Below are positions 33,573-41,624 of a DNA stretch of 46,780 nt, one piece after another. Position 1 is the first letter of the stretch. Each line of letters opens with the position of its first letter. The position numbers and the translations under genes are program-made. The notes beneath the pieces are model-generated. The model made no database searches. It saw only the letters and a program-made list of their open reading frames with translations, and had not been told where the DNA came from. This stretch comes from Nocardia jinanensis (GTDB taxonomy: Bacteria; Actinomycetota; Actinomycetes; Mycobacteriales; Mycobacteriaceae): contig NZ_BMMH01000012.1 of NCBI RefSeq assembly GCF_014645735.1, forward strand, positions 157,931 to 204,710. Reading direction: 5' to 3'.

Positions 33573-35150
33573 TCACTCCCATTCGATGGTGCCCGGCGGC
33601 TTACTCGTCACGTCCAGCACCACCCGATTGACCTCGGCGACCTCGTTGGTGATCCGGGTGGAGATACGTTCGAGCACCTCGTAGGGCAACCGGGTCCAGT
33701 CCGCGGTCATCGCGTCCTCACTCGATACCGGGCGCAGCACGATCGGATGCCCGTAAGTGCGGCCGTCACCCTGGACACCGACACTGCGCACATCCGCGAG
33801 CAGTACCACCGGGCACTGCCAGATCTGCCCGTCCAATCCGGCCGCGGTCAGTTCCTCACGCGCGATGGCATCGGCCTGCCGCAGCGTGATCAATCGGTCC
33901 TCGGTGACCTCACCGATGATCCGGATCGCCAACCCCGGCCCGGGGAAAGGCTGGCGGGCCACGATCTCCTCCGGCAGTCCGAGTTCCCGGCCGACCGCCC
34001 GGACCTCGTCCTTGAACAGCAGCCGCAGCGGTTCGACGAGTTCGAACTCCAGATCTTCGGGCAGCCCGCCCACATTGTGATGCGATTTGATGTTCGCGGT
34101 ACCGCTGCCGCCACCGGACTCCACCACATCCGGGTACAGCGTCCCCTGCACCAGGAACTCCACCGTCGGCGCGGCATCGCCCGCCGTCTGCTCACCGACG
34201 ACCTCGCCCACCGCGTCCTCGAAGGACCGGATGAACTCACGGCCGATGATCTTGCGCTTCTCCTCGGGGTCGGTGACCCCCTTCAGTTCGCCCAGGAACT
34301 TGTCCACCGCGTCCACGGTGACCAGCCGAGCACCCGTGGCGGCCACGAAATCCCGCTGCACCTGCTCCCGCTCCCCGGCACGCAACAGCCCGTGGTCGAC
34401 AAAGACACAGGTCAGCTTGTCGCCGACAGCGCGCTGCACCAGCGCACCCGCCACCGCACTGTCCACCCCACCGGACAGACCGCAGATCGCGTGCTTGTCG
34501 CCGATCTGCTCACGAACCTGCTCGATCATGACCTCGGCGATATTGGCGGCCGTCCAGGTCGGCGCGATACCTGCCATCTCGTGCAGGAACCGGCTCAACA
34601 CCTGCTGCCCGTGCGGCGAATGCAGTACCTCGGGGTGGTACTGCACCCCCGCCAACCGGCGCGCGCGATTCTCGAACGCCGCGACCGGCGCGCCCACCGT
34701 GGTACCGGTGACCTCGAACCCCTCCGGTGCGTCGGTGACCGCGTCCCCGTGGCTCATCCACACCGGCTGCACCGCCGGCAGCCCCTCGTGCAGCAGGCCC
34801 CCATCGATATCGAGTTCAGTGCGCCCGTACTCGCGCGTCCCGGTATTGGTGACGGTCCCCCCCAGAGCCTGCGCCATGGCCTGGAACCCGTAACAGATCC
34901 CGAACACCGGCACATCCAGGTCGAACAACCGCGGATCGAGCGAGGGCGCCCCCTCGGCGTACACACTGGCCGGGCCACCCGACAGGATCACCGCGAGCGG
35001 CTGCTTCGCCGCGATCTCGGCGACGTCGGCGGTATGCGGCACCACCTCGGAATAGACCTTCGCCTCCCGGACCCGGCGGGCGATCAACTGCGCGTACTGC
35101 GCACCGAAGTCGACAACAAGAACGGACCTCTGGGAATGCGTCACGCGCAT
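33573..35150 (-). CDS. guaA: GMP synthase (glutamine-hydrolysing)
   Basis: 525 residues; converts XMP to GMP with ATP and glutamine. Class I glutaminase triad C86 (FGICYGFQ), H172 and E174 (YHPEV); ATP pyrophosphatase loop LSGGVDSA at about 225-232; C-terminal dimerisation domain ending KPPGTIEWE. Full length. ATG 35150 is the first start; GTG 35144 is an alternative because a TAGAAT box lies 7 bases before it, which would give a leaderless mRNA. Upstream lies a 650-bp repeat-filled space separating it from guaB3. Confidence 0.95.
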   Translation of the reverse strand: MRVTHSQRSVLVVDFGAQYAQLIARRVREAKVYSEVVPHTADVAEIAAKQPLAVILSGGPASVYAEGAPSLDPRLFDLDVPVFGICYGFQAMAQALGGTVTNTGTREYGRTELDIDGGLLHEGLPAVQPVWMSHGDAVTDAPEGFEVTGTTVGAPVAAFENRARRLAGVQYHPEVLHSPHGQQVLSRFLHEMAGIAPTWTAANIAEVMIEQVREQIGDKHAICGLSGGVDSAVAGALVQRAVGDKLTCVFVDHGLLRAGEREQVQRDFVAATGARLVTVDAVDKFLGELKGVTDPEEKRKIIGREFIRSFEDAVGEVVGEQTAGDAAPTVEFLVQGTLYPDVVESGGGSGTANIKSHHNVGGLPEDLEFELVEPLRLLFKDEVRAVGRELGLPEEIVARQPFPGPGLAIRIIGEVTEDRLITLRQADAIAREELTAAGLDGQIWQCPVVLLADVRSVGVQGDGRTYGHPIVLRPVSSEDAMTADWTRLPYEVLERISTRITNEVAEVNRVVLDVTSKPPGTIEWE

Positions 35151-35151
35151 G

Positions 35152-35157
35152 ATTCTA
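35152..35157 (-). promoter_or_regulatory. -10 box (TAGAAT) of guaA
   Basis: TAGAAT on the minus strand, 1 base before ATG 35150 but 7 bases before GTG 35144, favouring the GTG as the true start if transcription is leaderless. Confidence 0.4.
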
Positions 35158-35189
35158 GTGATGGCCGGTCAGCCCCTCGGAGGTGGTCA

Positions 35190-35316
35190 CTGTGTTTATG
35201 GCGGCGCCTTCGGCGCCGCGGGCGGGGCCCTATTAACCCCGGTTCTTCACTCCTTCGCTCAGTCGCTGCGCTCCTTCGCTACGTCGCTCCAGAACCGGGG
35301 CGGGCCCCGCCTACGG
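35190..35316 (+). repeat. CTGTGTT hairpin repeat, copy B
   Basis: Starts CTGTGTTTATGGCGGCGCC. Arms GGCGGGGCCC (35221-35230) and CCCCGGTTCT (35237-35246) pair perfectly with 35302-35311 and 35291-35300, leaving a loop rich in CTTCGCTC-type units. Located between guaA and guaB3. Confidence 0.75.
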
Positions 35317-35344
35317 ATGCCGACCATCCGAAGTGAAGGGGCCC

Positions 35345-35389
35345 GTATCGAGCAGCCCGGGCAGTTCACCACCTGAAAGTGCTCGATAC
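35345..35389. repeat. Inverted repeat GTATCGAGCA-N25-TGCTCGATAC
   Basis: Perfect 10-bp arms (35345-35354 and 35380-35389). It lies in the guaB3-guaA space between hairpin repeats B and E; possible mRNA stem, function unknown. Confidence 0.5.
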
Positions 35390-35565
35390 CCGGTCTCCCG
35401 AGGAGCGGCGCGCGCTCCAGAACCAGGGGCGAGCGCCGACCTGAGATATCGACTGCCCGAACGTCGAGACAGGTCCAAGGCATGTGTGAGTCCAGGTGGC
35501 GGGTCCACCTGTGACCTGAACATCGAAAGCGGTCGCAACCCGAATGAGTCGAGTTTTACGAGACA

Positions 35566-35695
35566 CCTCGAAGGGTTGAGGCCCGTCCCGCCGTTCAGGC
35601 CTCGAAAGCGCATGCGCGAAGCGCGAGTCTCGAGGCCTGAACGGCGGGACTGAGGGGGCCTCAACCCCGCGCGCGCCAGCGCGCCAAAAACACAG
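35566..35695 (-). repeat. CTGTGTT hairpin repeat, copy E (inverted)
   Basis: Read on the minus strand it starts CTGTGTTTTTGGCGCGC and has arms 35574-35605 and 35630-35666 forming about 31 base pairs with one bulge. It is the reverse orientation of copies A to C and the most perfect hairpin of the set. Confidence 0.75.
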
Positions 35696-35698
35696 CAC

Positions 35699-35773
35699 CT
35701 TCACGAGCGAGCCCGCATCCCACCTTTACGAGCAACCCCGCAACTCACCTTCACGAGCGAGCCCGCAACTCAC
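35699..35773 (+). repeat. Tandem 25-bp repeat, three copies
   Basis: Units 35699-35723, 35724-35748 and 35749-35773 each begin CTT(C/T)ACGAGC and end CCCGCA..CAC, with two to four differences; a fourth degenerate start follows. It sits 30 bases past the guaB3 stop, so it is part of that transcript's 3' region. Confidence 0.75.
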
Positions 35774-35802
35774 CTTCGCCGGCAGCCGAAAGCGACGCCG
35801 AG

Positions 35803-36981
35803 CTACCGCACGCTGAGCCCGACCTTCTGGAATTCCTTGAGATCGGAGTACCCGGCCTTGGCCATCGATCGGCGAAGGCCACCGACCAGATTCAGCGAAC
35901 CGAACGGATCGTCGGAGGGCCCGGTGAGGACCTGCTCGAGGCTCGGGCGCACCGTGGCGGGGCGGGCCGCGTGCCCGGAGAGGAGTTCGTCGGCGAAGTC
36001 CCAGGGTTCGTCGAGCGATAGCAGCGAGCCGCGCGGTACCGACGGATGGGCGGCCGCGGACGGCCAGTACCAGCCGCGGCCGGGGGCTTCGGCGGCCAGA
36101 GCCAGTGGTGAGCCGAGCATGACGGCATCCGCCCCACAGGCGATGGCCTTGGCCAGGTGGCCGGAGGTGTTGATATCGCCGTCGGCGATGACGTGGACGT
36201 ATCGGCCGCCGGTCTCGTCGAGGTAGTCGCGGCGGGCGGCGGCGGCGTCGGCGATGGCGGTGGCCATCGGTACGCCGATACCGAGGACTTCACCGGTGGT
36301 GGTGGCACCCTCCTGTGACCCGTAGCCGACGATCACGCCCGCGGCGCCGGTCCGCATCAAGTGCAGCGCGGTCCGGTGATCGCTCACGCCGCCGGCGACC
36401 ACCGGTACGTCGAGTTCGGCGATGAAGGTTTTCAGGTTCAGTGGTTCACCCGCGCCGACATGTTCGGCCGAGATTATGGTGCCCTGGACCACCAGCAGGT
36501 CGATTCCCGCCTGCAGCAGGCCCGGGGTGAGGTTCTGGGCGTTCTGCGGGCTCACCCGCACCGCGATCGTGACCCCGGCGGCTCGTACCTGTGCCACTGC
36601 GGCGGCGAGCAGATCGGGCTGCATCGGGGCCGCGTGCAGTTCCTGGAGGAAGGCGACCGCGCGCTGATAGCTGCCCTTGTCGGCGAGCTCGACCAGCTGT
36701 TCGATCTTGCCGGCGACATCCGCGTGCCGCGCCCACAGGCCTTCGCCGTTGATGACCCCCAGTCCGCCCCGCCGGCCTATCTCGACGGCGAACTCCGGGG
36801 AGACCAGAGCATCGGTGGGGTGGGTGAGGAACGGAATGTCGAATCGGTAGGCGTCGAGCTGCCACGCCAGTGAGACCTGGCTCGCCGAACGGGTCCGGCG
36901 CGACGGAACGATATCGACATCGTCCAGCCCGTAGGTTCGGCGAGCCGTCCGGCCCATCCCGATCTCGACCATATCGCGCAC
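35803..36981 (-). CDS. guaB3: GuaB3 family IMP dehydrogenase-related protein
   Basis: 392 residues from GTG 36981 with AGGAG 7 bases away; an ATG three codons later (36972) matches the usual MVEIGMGRTARRTY start. TIM-barrel IMPDH fold without CBS domains. The segment that in IMP dehydrogenases holds the catalytic Cys loop reads GYGSQEGATTT here, with no cysteine, as in M. tuberculosis Rv3410c; catalytic role is therefore doubtful. KEFQKVGLSVR end and FGSLNLVGGLRRSMAKAGY match the family. Adjacent to guaB2, so linked with guanine nucleotide supply. Confidence 0.9.
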   Translation of the reverse strand: MRDMVEIGMGRTARRTYGLDDVDIVPSRRTRSASQVSLAWQLDAYRFDIPFLTHPTDALVSPEFAVEIGRRGGLGVINGEGLWARHADVAGKIEQLVELADKGSYQRAVAFLQELHAAPMQPDLLAAAVAQVRAAGVTIAVRVSPQNAQNLTPGLLQAGIDLLVVQGTIISAEHVGAGEPLNLKTFIAELDVPVVAGGVSDHRTALHLMRTGAAGVIVGYGSQEGATTTGEVLGIGVPMATAIADAAAARRDYLDETGGRYVHVIADGDINTSGHLAKAIACGADAVMLGSPLALAAEAPGRGWYWPSAAAHPSVPRGSLLSLDEPWDFADELLSGHAARPATVRPSLEQVLTGPSDDPFGSLNLVGGLRRSMAKAGYSDLKEFQKVGLSVR

Positions 36982-36991
36982 GAAATAACTC

Positions 36992-37128
36992 CTGTGTTGG
37001 TGGCGCGCTTCCGCGCGCGAGTCCGGGCCCCCTCGGCCCCACGTTCTCCGTCCGCGATACCGCACATATGTTTCGGAGGCGGAAACACGGAATGGGCCGC
37101 GACCCCTTGCCGACCTCGCGGAACGAGG
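36992..37128 (+). repeat. CTGTGTT hairpin repeat, copy C
   Basis: Starts CTGTGTTGGTGGCGCGC, contains GGGCCCCCTCGGCCCC and closes with CCTCG-N5-CGAGG. Its first bases, read on the minus strand as AACACAGGAG, supply the ribosome site of guaB3. Confidence 0.7.
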
Positions 37129-37192
37129 CACCGATGTCATCGGTTTCACCAGGTGAACCGCGTAATTACACATAAACCTTACACAGTGATTT

Positions 37193-37336
37193 CGGCGCGC
37201 CGACGCGCGCGGGGCCGAGGCCGTCGAGGTTTCGCTGTTCAGCCCTCGGGACTCGTCGGCGGCGCATACGCTTCGAGGCCACGAACAGCGGGCCGGGCCT
37301 CGGCCTTTGCAGGCTCGGGCCCCGCGCCGCCGCCCG
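37193..37336 (+). repeat. CTGTGTT-family hairpin repeat, copy D (diverged)
   Basis: GGCGCGCC-GACGCGCGCGGGGCCGAGGCC and AGCCCTCGGGACTCG match copy A closely; the second half CGCTTCGAGGCC...GGGCCTCGGCC is complementary to the first. The CTGTGTT end is not conserved. It lies between guaB3 and guaB2. Confidence 0.6.
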
Positions 37337-37350
37337 GAACCCGAGAACAT

Positions 37351-37379
37351 CGCCTGCGCGATGAGATACCGCGCAGGCG
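37351..37379. terminator. Terminator hairpin of guaB2
   Basis: Perfect 10-bp stem CGCCTGCGCG / CGCGCAGGCG (37351-37360, 37370-37379), nine bases beyond the minus-strand guaB2 stop. Confidence 0.6.
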
Positions 37380-37388
37380 AGTGGCTCG

Positions 37389-38930
37389 CTACCTTCCGGT
37401 GTAGTTGGGAGCCTCGACGGTCATGGTGATGTCGTGCGGGTGGCTCTCCTTCAGTCCCGCCGCCGTGATCTGCACGAACTGCGCTTCCTGCAGGCTGGGG
37501 ATCGACTGGGCGCCGGTATACCCCATGGCCGCGCGCAGGCCGCCGACCAGCTGGTGGATCACCTGGTTGACCGGTCCGCGGAACGGCACCCGGCCTTCGA
37601 TGCCCTCCGGTACGAGTTTGTCCTCGGCGAGCACATCGTCCTGGAAATAGCGGTCCTTGGAGAAGGATTTCCCCTGACCGCGGCCCTGCATGGCGCCGAG
37701 CGATCCCATCCCGCGGTAGCTCTTGAACTGCTTACCGCCGACGAGGATCAATTCGCCCGGGGATTCGGCTGTTCCGGCGAGCAACGAGCCGAGCATCACG
37801 GTGGAGGCGCCCGCGGCGATGGCTTTGGCGATATCACCGGAGAACTGGATACCGCCGTCGGCGATAACAGGGACTCCGGCCGGCTTACAGGCCGATACCG
37901 CTTCCAGGATGGCGGTGATCTGCGGGGCGCCGACACCGGCGACCACGCGGGTGGTGCAGATGGAGCCGGGGCCCACGCCGACCTTCACCGCGTCCGCGCC
38001 CGCCTCGACCAGCGCGGCGGCACCGGCCCGGGTGGCGATATTGCCGCCGATGACCTGGATCCGGTCGCCGACCTCGGCCTTGACCTTGCTCACCATGCTC
38101 AGCACCTGACGCTGGTGGCCGTGCGCGGTATCGACCACGAGAACGTCGGCACCGGCATCGGCCAGGGTCATGGCACGCGACCAGGCGTCGTCACCGACAC
38201 CCACCGCGGCGCCCACCAGCAACCGGCCGTCCCGGTCCTTGGTGGCATGGGGGAACTGATCGGTTTTGACGAAGTCCTTGACGGTGATGAGTCCGCGCAA
38301 CCGGCCCTCTCCGTCGACGATCGGCAGCTTCTCCACCTTGTGCCGGCGCAGCAGCCCGAGCGCGGCCTCGGCGGTGACACCCTCCTGGGCGGTGATGAGC
38401 GGCACCTTGGTCATCACATCGGCGACGCGCCGGTTCTGATCGACCTCGAAACGCATATCGCGGTTGGTGATGATGCCCACCAGGGCACCGACCTCGTCGA
38501 CCACCGGCAGCCCGGAGATCCGGAAGCGGGCACACATGGCGTCTACTTCGGCGAGCGTGTCGGTGGGGCGGCAGGTCACCGGATCGGTGACCATTCCGGC
38601 TTCGGACCGTTTGACGGTTTCCACCTGGCTCGCCTGGTCGGCCACCGAGAGGTTGCGGTGCAGCACGCCCATACCGCCGGCCCGGGCCATGGCGATGGCC
38701 ATCCGGGCTTCGGTGACGGTATCCATGGCGGAACTGACCAGCGGGGTCCGCAGAGTGATCTCGCTGGTGAGCTGGCTCGATGTCTCGACCGAACTGGGGA
38801 TCAGGTCCGAGGCGGCGGGAAGCAGCAGTACATCGTCGAAGGTGAGGCCGAGCATGGCGATCTTGTTCGGATCGTCACCACCCGTATGAGGGCGGACTAC
38901 GGTGCGCTCGCCCGGTACGGGATTACTCAT
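37389..38930 (-). CDS. guaB: IMP dehydrogenase
   Basis: 513 residues; oxidises IMP to XMP with NAD, the first committed step to GMP. Catalytic Cys325 in GPGSICTTR, dehydrogenase barrel on both sides of a CBS-domain pair (about 112-225), flap YRGMGSLGAM and C-terminal TGAQSI. Corresponds to M. tuberculosis guaB2 (Rv3411c). AGGAGGGG about 9 bases before the ATG. Divergent from the DUF5319 gene; an 8-bp inverted repeat in the shared promoter region is a possible operator. Confidence 0.95.
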   Translation of the reverse strand: MSNPVPGERTVVRPHTGGDDPNKIAMLGLTFDDVLLLPAASDLIPSSVETSSQLTSEITLRTPLVSSAMDTVTEARMAIAMARAGGMGVLHRNLSVADQASQVETVKRSEAGMVTDPVTCRPTDTLAEVDAMCARFRISGLPVVDEVGALVGIITNRDMRFEVDQNRRVADVMTKVPLITAQEGVTAEAALGLLRRHKVEKLPIVDGEGRLRGLITVKDFVKTDQFPHATKDRDGRLLVGAAVGVGDDAWSRAMTLADAGADVLVVDTAHGHQRQVLSMVSKVKAEVGDRIQVIGGNIATRAGAAALVEAGADAVKVGVGPGSICTTRVVAGVGAPQITAILEAVSACKPAGVPVIADGGIQFSGDIAKAIAAGASTVMLGSLLAGTAESPGELILVGGKQFKSYRGMGSLGAMQGRGQGKSFSKDRYFQDDVLAEDKLVPEGIEGRVPFRGPVNQVIHQLVGGLRAAMGYTGAQSIPSLQEAQFVQITAAGLKESHPHDITMTVEAPNYTGR

Positions 38931-38960
38931 TCGGATCGACCCCTCCTGGACGTCGGCAGA

Positions 38961-38987
38961 GCTATCGGGGTACGACGATCCGATAGC
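38961..38987. promoter_or_regulatory. Inverted repeat in guaB/DUF5319 divergent promoter
   Basis: GCTATCGG-N11-CCGATAGC, perfect 8-bp arms 31 bp from the guaB start. Shape and location fit an operator; the binding protein is unknown. Confidence 0.35.
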
Positions 38988-39198
38988 GAACTGTTACTGG
39001 GATTGGACTACGGCACCGGTTGTGTTCGTTGCCGGTGGTGGCCGGGTGATCGGTACTCTTCGGCGCCGTGACACCATGGTATCGGTCGGGCTGGACCGTG
39101 GATCAACTGAGGGCTGCACCCGTCGATCGACGGGCGGCGCCGAAACTGGCGGCGCGGACGGCTGGCGCAGACCACCCTGTTCTGCGTACCGTGGGGAT

Positions 39199-39612
39199 GT
39201 GCGTGACCATCTACCACCTGGCTTGCCGCCGGATCCGTTCGCCGGAGATCCCGCCGACCCGTCCGCCGCGCTCGATGCCATCGAGCCGGGGGAGCCGCTG
39301 GATCCTCACGAGCGCCTTGCGGTCGAGGAGGATCTCGCTGATCTCGCAGTCTACGAGGCGCTACTGGCCCACCGCGGAATCCGCGGGCTGGTGGTGAGCT
39401 GCGAGGATTGTCGGCAGGATCACTACCACGACTGGGATATGCTGCGCGCCAATTTGTTACAGCTCCTCGTCGACGGCACGGTCCGCCCGCACGAGCCCGC
39501 CTACGACCCGACCCCGGAAGCCTACGTCACCTGGGATTACTGTCGCGGATACGCCGATGCCTCGATGAACGAGGCGTTCCACGGCGACGGGTTCGACGCC
39601 TTCGACAGCTGA
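39199..39612 (+). CDS. DUF5319 family protein (Rv3412 homologue)
   Basis: 137 residues from GTG 39199 (GGGGA ahead). Near-identical in plan to M. tuberculosis Rv3412: RDHLPPGLPPDPFA start, LADLAVYEALLAH helix, CEDCRQDHYHDWDML with a Cys pair and two His that could bind a metal, VTWDYCRGYAD end. Function unknown; its conservation between guaB2 and the sigD/rsdA pair suggests a role in the same regulatory neighbourhood. Confidence 0.85.
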   Translation: MRDHLPPGLPPDPFAGDPADPSAALDAIEPGEPLDPHERLAVEEDLADLAVYEALLAHRGIRGLVVSCEDCRQDHYHDWDMLRANLLQLLVDGTVRPHEPAYDPTPEAYVTWDYCRGYADASMNEAFHGDGFDAFDS

Positions 39613-39716
39613 GTCCGGGGCCGGCCCGTCCGGCACAATCGGCCCGCAGACGTGGCCGATCGATTTTTCATGGCTACGACCGGTTCCACCGGCACACACA
39701 CCGACTGTGGCCGAAC

Positions 39717-39759
39717 ACACGAATGGCCATCCACGTTCCAGGTGGATGGCCATTGGTGT
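39717..39759. terminator. Bidirectional terminator after DUF5319 and rsdA
   Basis: Perfect 13-bp stem (39722-39734 with 39742-39754), one mismatch, then four more pairs; lies between convergent genes ending at 39612 and 39768. Confidence 0.8.
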
Positions 39760-39767
39760 GTCAGCGT

Positions 39768-40928
39768 TCAGTTGGTGGCGCCCGGCAGGGTGGTCGGGAT
39801 CTGCTGCGGGATCGACGGCGGCGGAGCGACGGTCGAGGGCACCTGCGGTACGGACGGTTGCGCCGGACCGGGCGTACTGATCGTGGACGGCGGCGCCTGG
39901 GTGGGCGGTTCCACCGAGTCCACGCCCGGCCCGTTGGGAGTGGACGTACCCGGAACCTGCGGGACCGTGGTCACGGGCGGGGCGATATCCGGGGCCTGGG
40001 TATCCGGAGCCTGGGTGTCGGGCCGGTCGGTGTCGGGGCCCGGCCGATCGGGCGACTGGACGTCCGGCGCACTCGGCTTGTCGCCGCCACCGGGACTACT
40101 CGGTCGATCGAACGGCAATTGGCTGTCGGGTCCCGGAGTCGTGGACACCGTGCTGCCGGGACGTTGTGTGCTCCCACCGGGCGACGACGGCTGCACCGGA
40201 GCGCCCGGGTCGGGTGAGGGAGCGGATTGCTCCAACTGCGCGGCGACCTCCGGGGGAATCACCTTGCGGACTTCTTCGAACAGCTGATTCCAGCGTTCGA
40301 CGAGTTCGTTGCGCTTGGTCGGATCGTTCACCTGAGTGGTGTTGGCCGAAGCCTGCTCCAGCCGTTCCCGGGCCTCGTCCGGCTTGCCCTGTTCGAGGAG
40401 GGTCTGCGCGGCGGCCAGATCGTCGCCTGCGTACTGCACGACCGTGCTCTGGGCCTGTTCGCTGAATACGACCTCCTTGACCCGCCAGAGCGTGTCGCCG
40501 GGTTCGGCCTGATACGAGAACGCGGAGAGTCCGCCGAACACCAGTGCCAGCGCGGCGGCGGTGGTCGCGATCGGCCGGAGCAACCGCAGCCGCCCTTTCG
40601 ATTGCGCACCGATGCGCGCCTGCCGGGCACCTATCTCCTGGTTGACCGCCGCGACCACGGTATCGAGATCGGGTGCGCCGGGTAGCGGCGGTGCCACGAT
40701 CTCGGCCCGCCAATCCGCCAGCAATGTCGCCAGCTGGAGTTCCTCGGTGCTCTCGGTTGGGACGGGTCCGCCACGGGAGATCGCGTCGATCAGTTCGTCA
40801 TCACGACGAACCGCGACGATATCCACCGGTTCGGATCCGGCACCGGAGCCCTCGGCATAGGGATCGGTGTTCCGCGATGCACGCCGCGACCATTTGTCGC
40901 CCCGACCGCGCCCGCCATCCCTAGCCAT
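39768..40928 (-). CDS. rsdA: Anti-sigma-D factor RsdA
   Basis: 386 residues. The N-terminal 115 residues are cytoplasmic and contain DDELIDAISRGG and LQLATLLADWRAEI, the sigma-binding region of RsdA. One membrane helix (about 117-138, TTAAALALVFGGLSAF), an extracytoplasmic helical stretch (PGDTLWRVKEVVF to VIPPEVAAQL) and a 150-residue Pro/Thr/Gly-rich tail. In M. tuberculosis the cytoplasmic part holds SigD until ClpXP-dependent proteolysis. Start overlaps the sigD stop by 8 bases, so the two are coupled. The tail is longer than in Rv3413c. Confidence 0.85.
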   Translation of the reverse strand: MARDGGRGRGDKWSRRASRNTDPYAEGSGAGSEPVDIVAVRRDDELIDAISRGGPVPTESTEELQLATLLADWRAEIVAPPLPGAPDLDTVVAAVNQEIGARQARIGAQSKGRLRLLRPIATTAAALALVFGGLSAFSYQAEPGDTLWRVKEVVFSEQAQSTVVQYAGDDLAAAQTLLEQGKPDEARERLEQASANTTQVNDPTKRNELVERWNQLFEEVRKVIPPEVAAQLEQSAPSPDPGAPVQPSSPGGSTQRPGSTVSTTPGPDSQLPFDRPSSPGGGDKPSAPDVQSPDRPGPDTDRPDTQAPDTQAPDIAPPVTTVPQVPGTSTPNGPGVDSVEPPTQAPPSTISTPGPAQPSVPQVPSTVAPPPSIPQQIPTTLPGATN

Positions 40929-41499
40929 ACATTTCACCTGCCCTCGCCACTTGTGCCTTCAATTTTGCGAGCGCCCGGTGCTGGGCGACTCGTATCGCGC
41001 CCGCCGTACTGCCCACGGCGGTTGCGGTTTCTTCTGCTGACAGACCCATGACCAGGCGCAGGATCAAGATCTCTCGATGTTTCTCCGGAAGAGTGGCCAG
41101 CAGGGTGTTCATCTGCCGGCTGGTTTCCGATTCGAGAGCTCGTTGTTCCGGGCCGTGGTCGGTGGATATGACATCTGGTACTTCGCCCATCGCCTCCGCC
41201 TTGTTACGGGAGGCGTTGCGATGGGCGTCGGCAACCTTGTGCGAAGCGATTCCGTATACAAAGGCCATGAACGGCCGACCCTGGTCCTGATACCTGGGTA
41301 GCGCGGTCATGACCGCTAGACAGACCTCCTGCGCGACATCGTCCGCGGAGAGTTGTCCACGCTCCGCGGCACCGATCCGCGCGCGGCAATAGCGCATCAC
41401 CAGCGGGCGGACCATTTCCAATACCTGAGCTAGAGCAGACCGGTCGCCCTGCGCAGCGGCGGCGACGGCGCGGTCCAACTCTTCGCCCGTATGCGTCAT
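40921..41499 (-). CDS. sigD: ECF RNA polymerase sigma factor SigD
   Basis: 192 residues from ATG 41499. Region 2 (LEMVRPLVMRYCRARIG, DDVAQEVCLAVM, PFMAFVYGIASHKVADAHR) and region 4 (LPEKHREILILRLVMGLSAEE, TAGAIRVAQHRALAKL) are complete. Followed directly by its anti-sigma factor rsdA with an 8-base overlap. Order sigD-rsdA-DUF5319-guaB2 matches M. tuberculosis Rv3414c-Rv3411c. Ribosome site weak; a CAGGA lies about 13 bases upstream. Confidence 0.9.
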   Translation of the reverse strand: MTHTGEELDRAVAAAAQGDRSALAQVLEMVRPLVMRYCRARIGAAERGQLSADDVAQEVCLAVMTALPRYQDQGRPFMAFVYGIASHKVADAHRNASRNKAEAMGEVPDVISTDHGPEQRALESETSRQMNTLLATLPEKHREILILRLVMGLSAEETATAVGSTAGAIRVAQHRALAKLKAQVARAGEMYG

Positions 41500-41624
41500 C
41501 GTCAGCGGAATTCCTGGCGTTACAAGTGGCACGGTCTGTGCTGACCGATGCTTCCGCCGGTCCAGCGGAACGGATCCACAATAGGACACCGGCGGCGGTA
41601 CGGGTCGAGACGGTAGAACTCGGG

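Noticed and set aside
35699..35773. CRISPR array
   Set aside because: The 25-bp units are directly adjacent with no spacers, and no cas genes are present.
37434..39071. 545-codon plus-strand frame
   Set aside because: Antisense to guaB, which has a complete set of IMPDH motifs.
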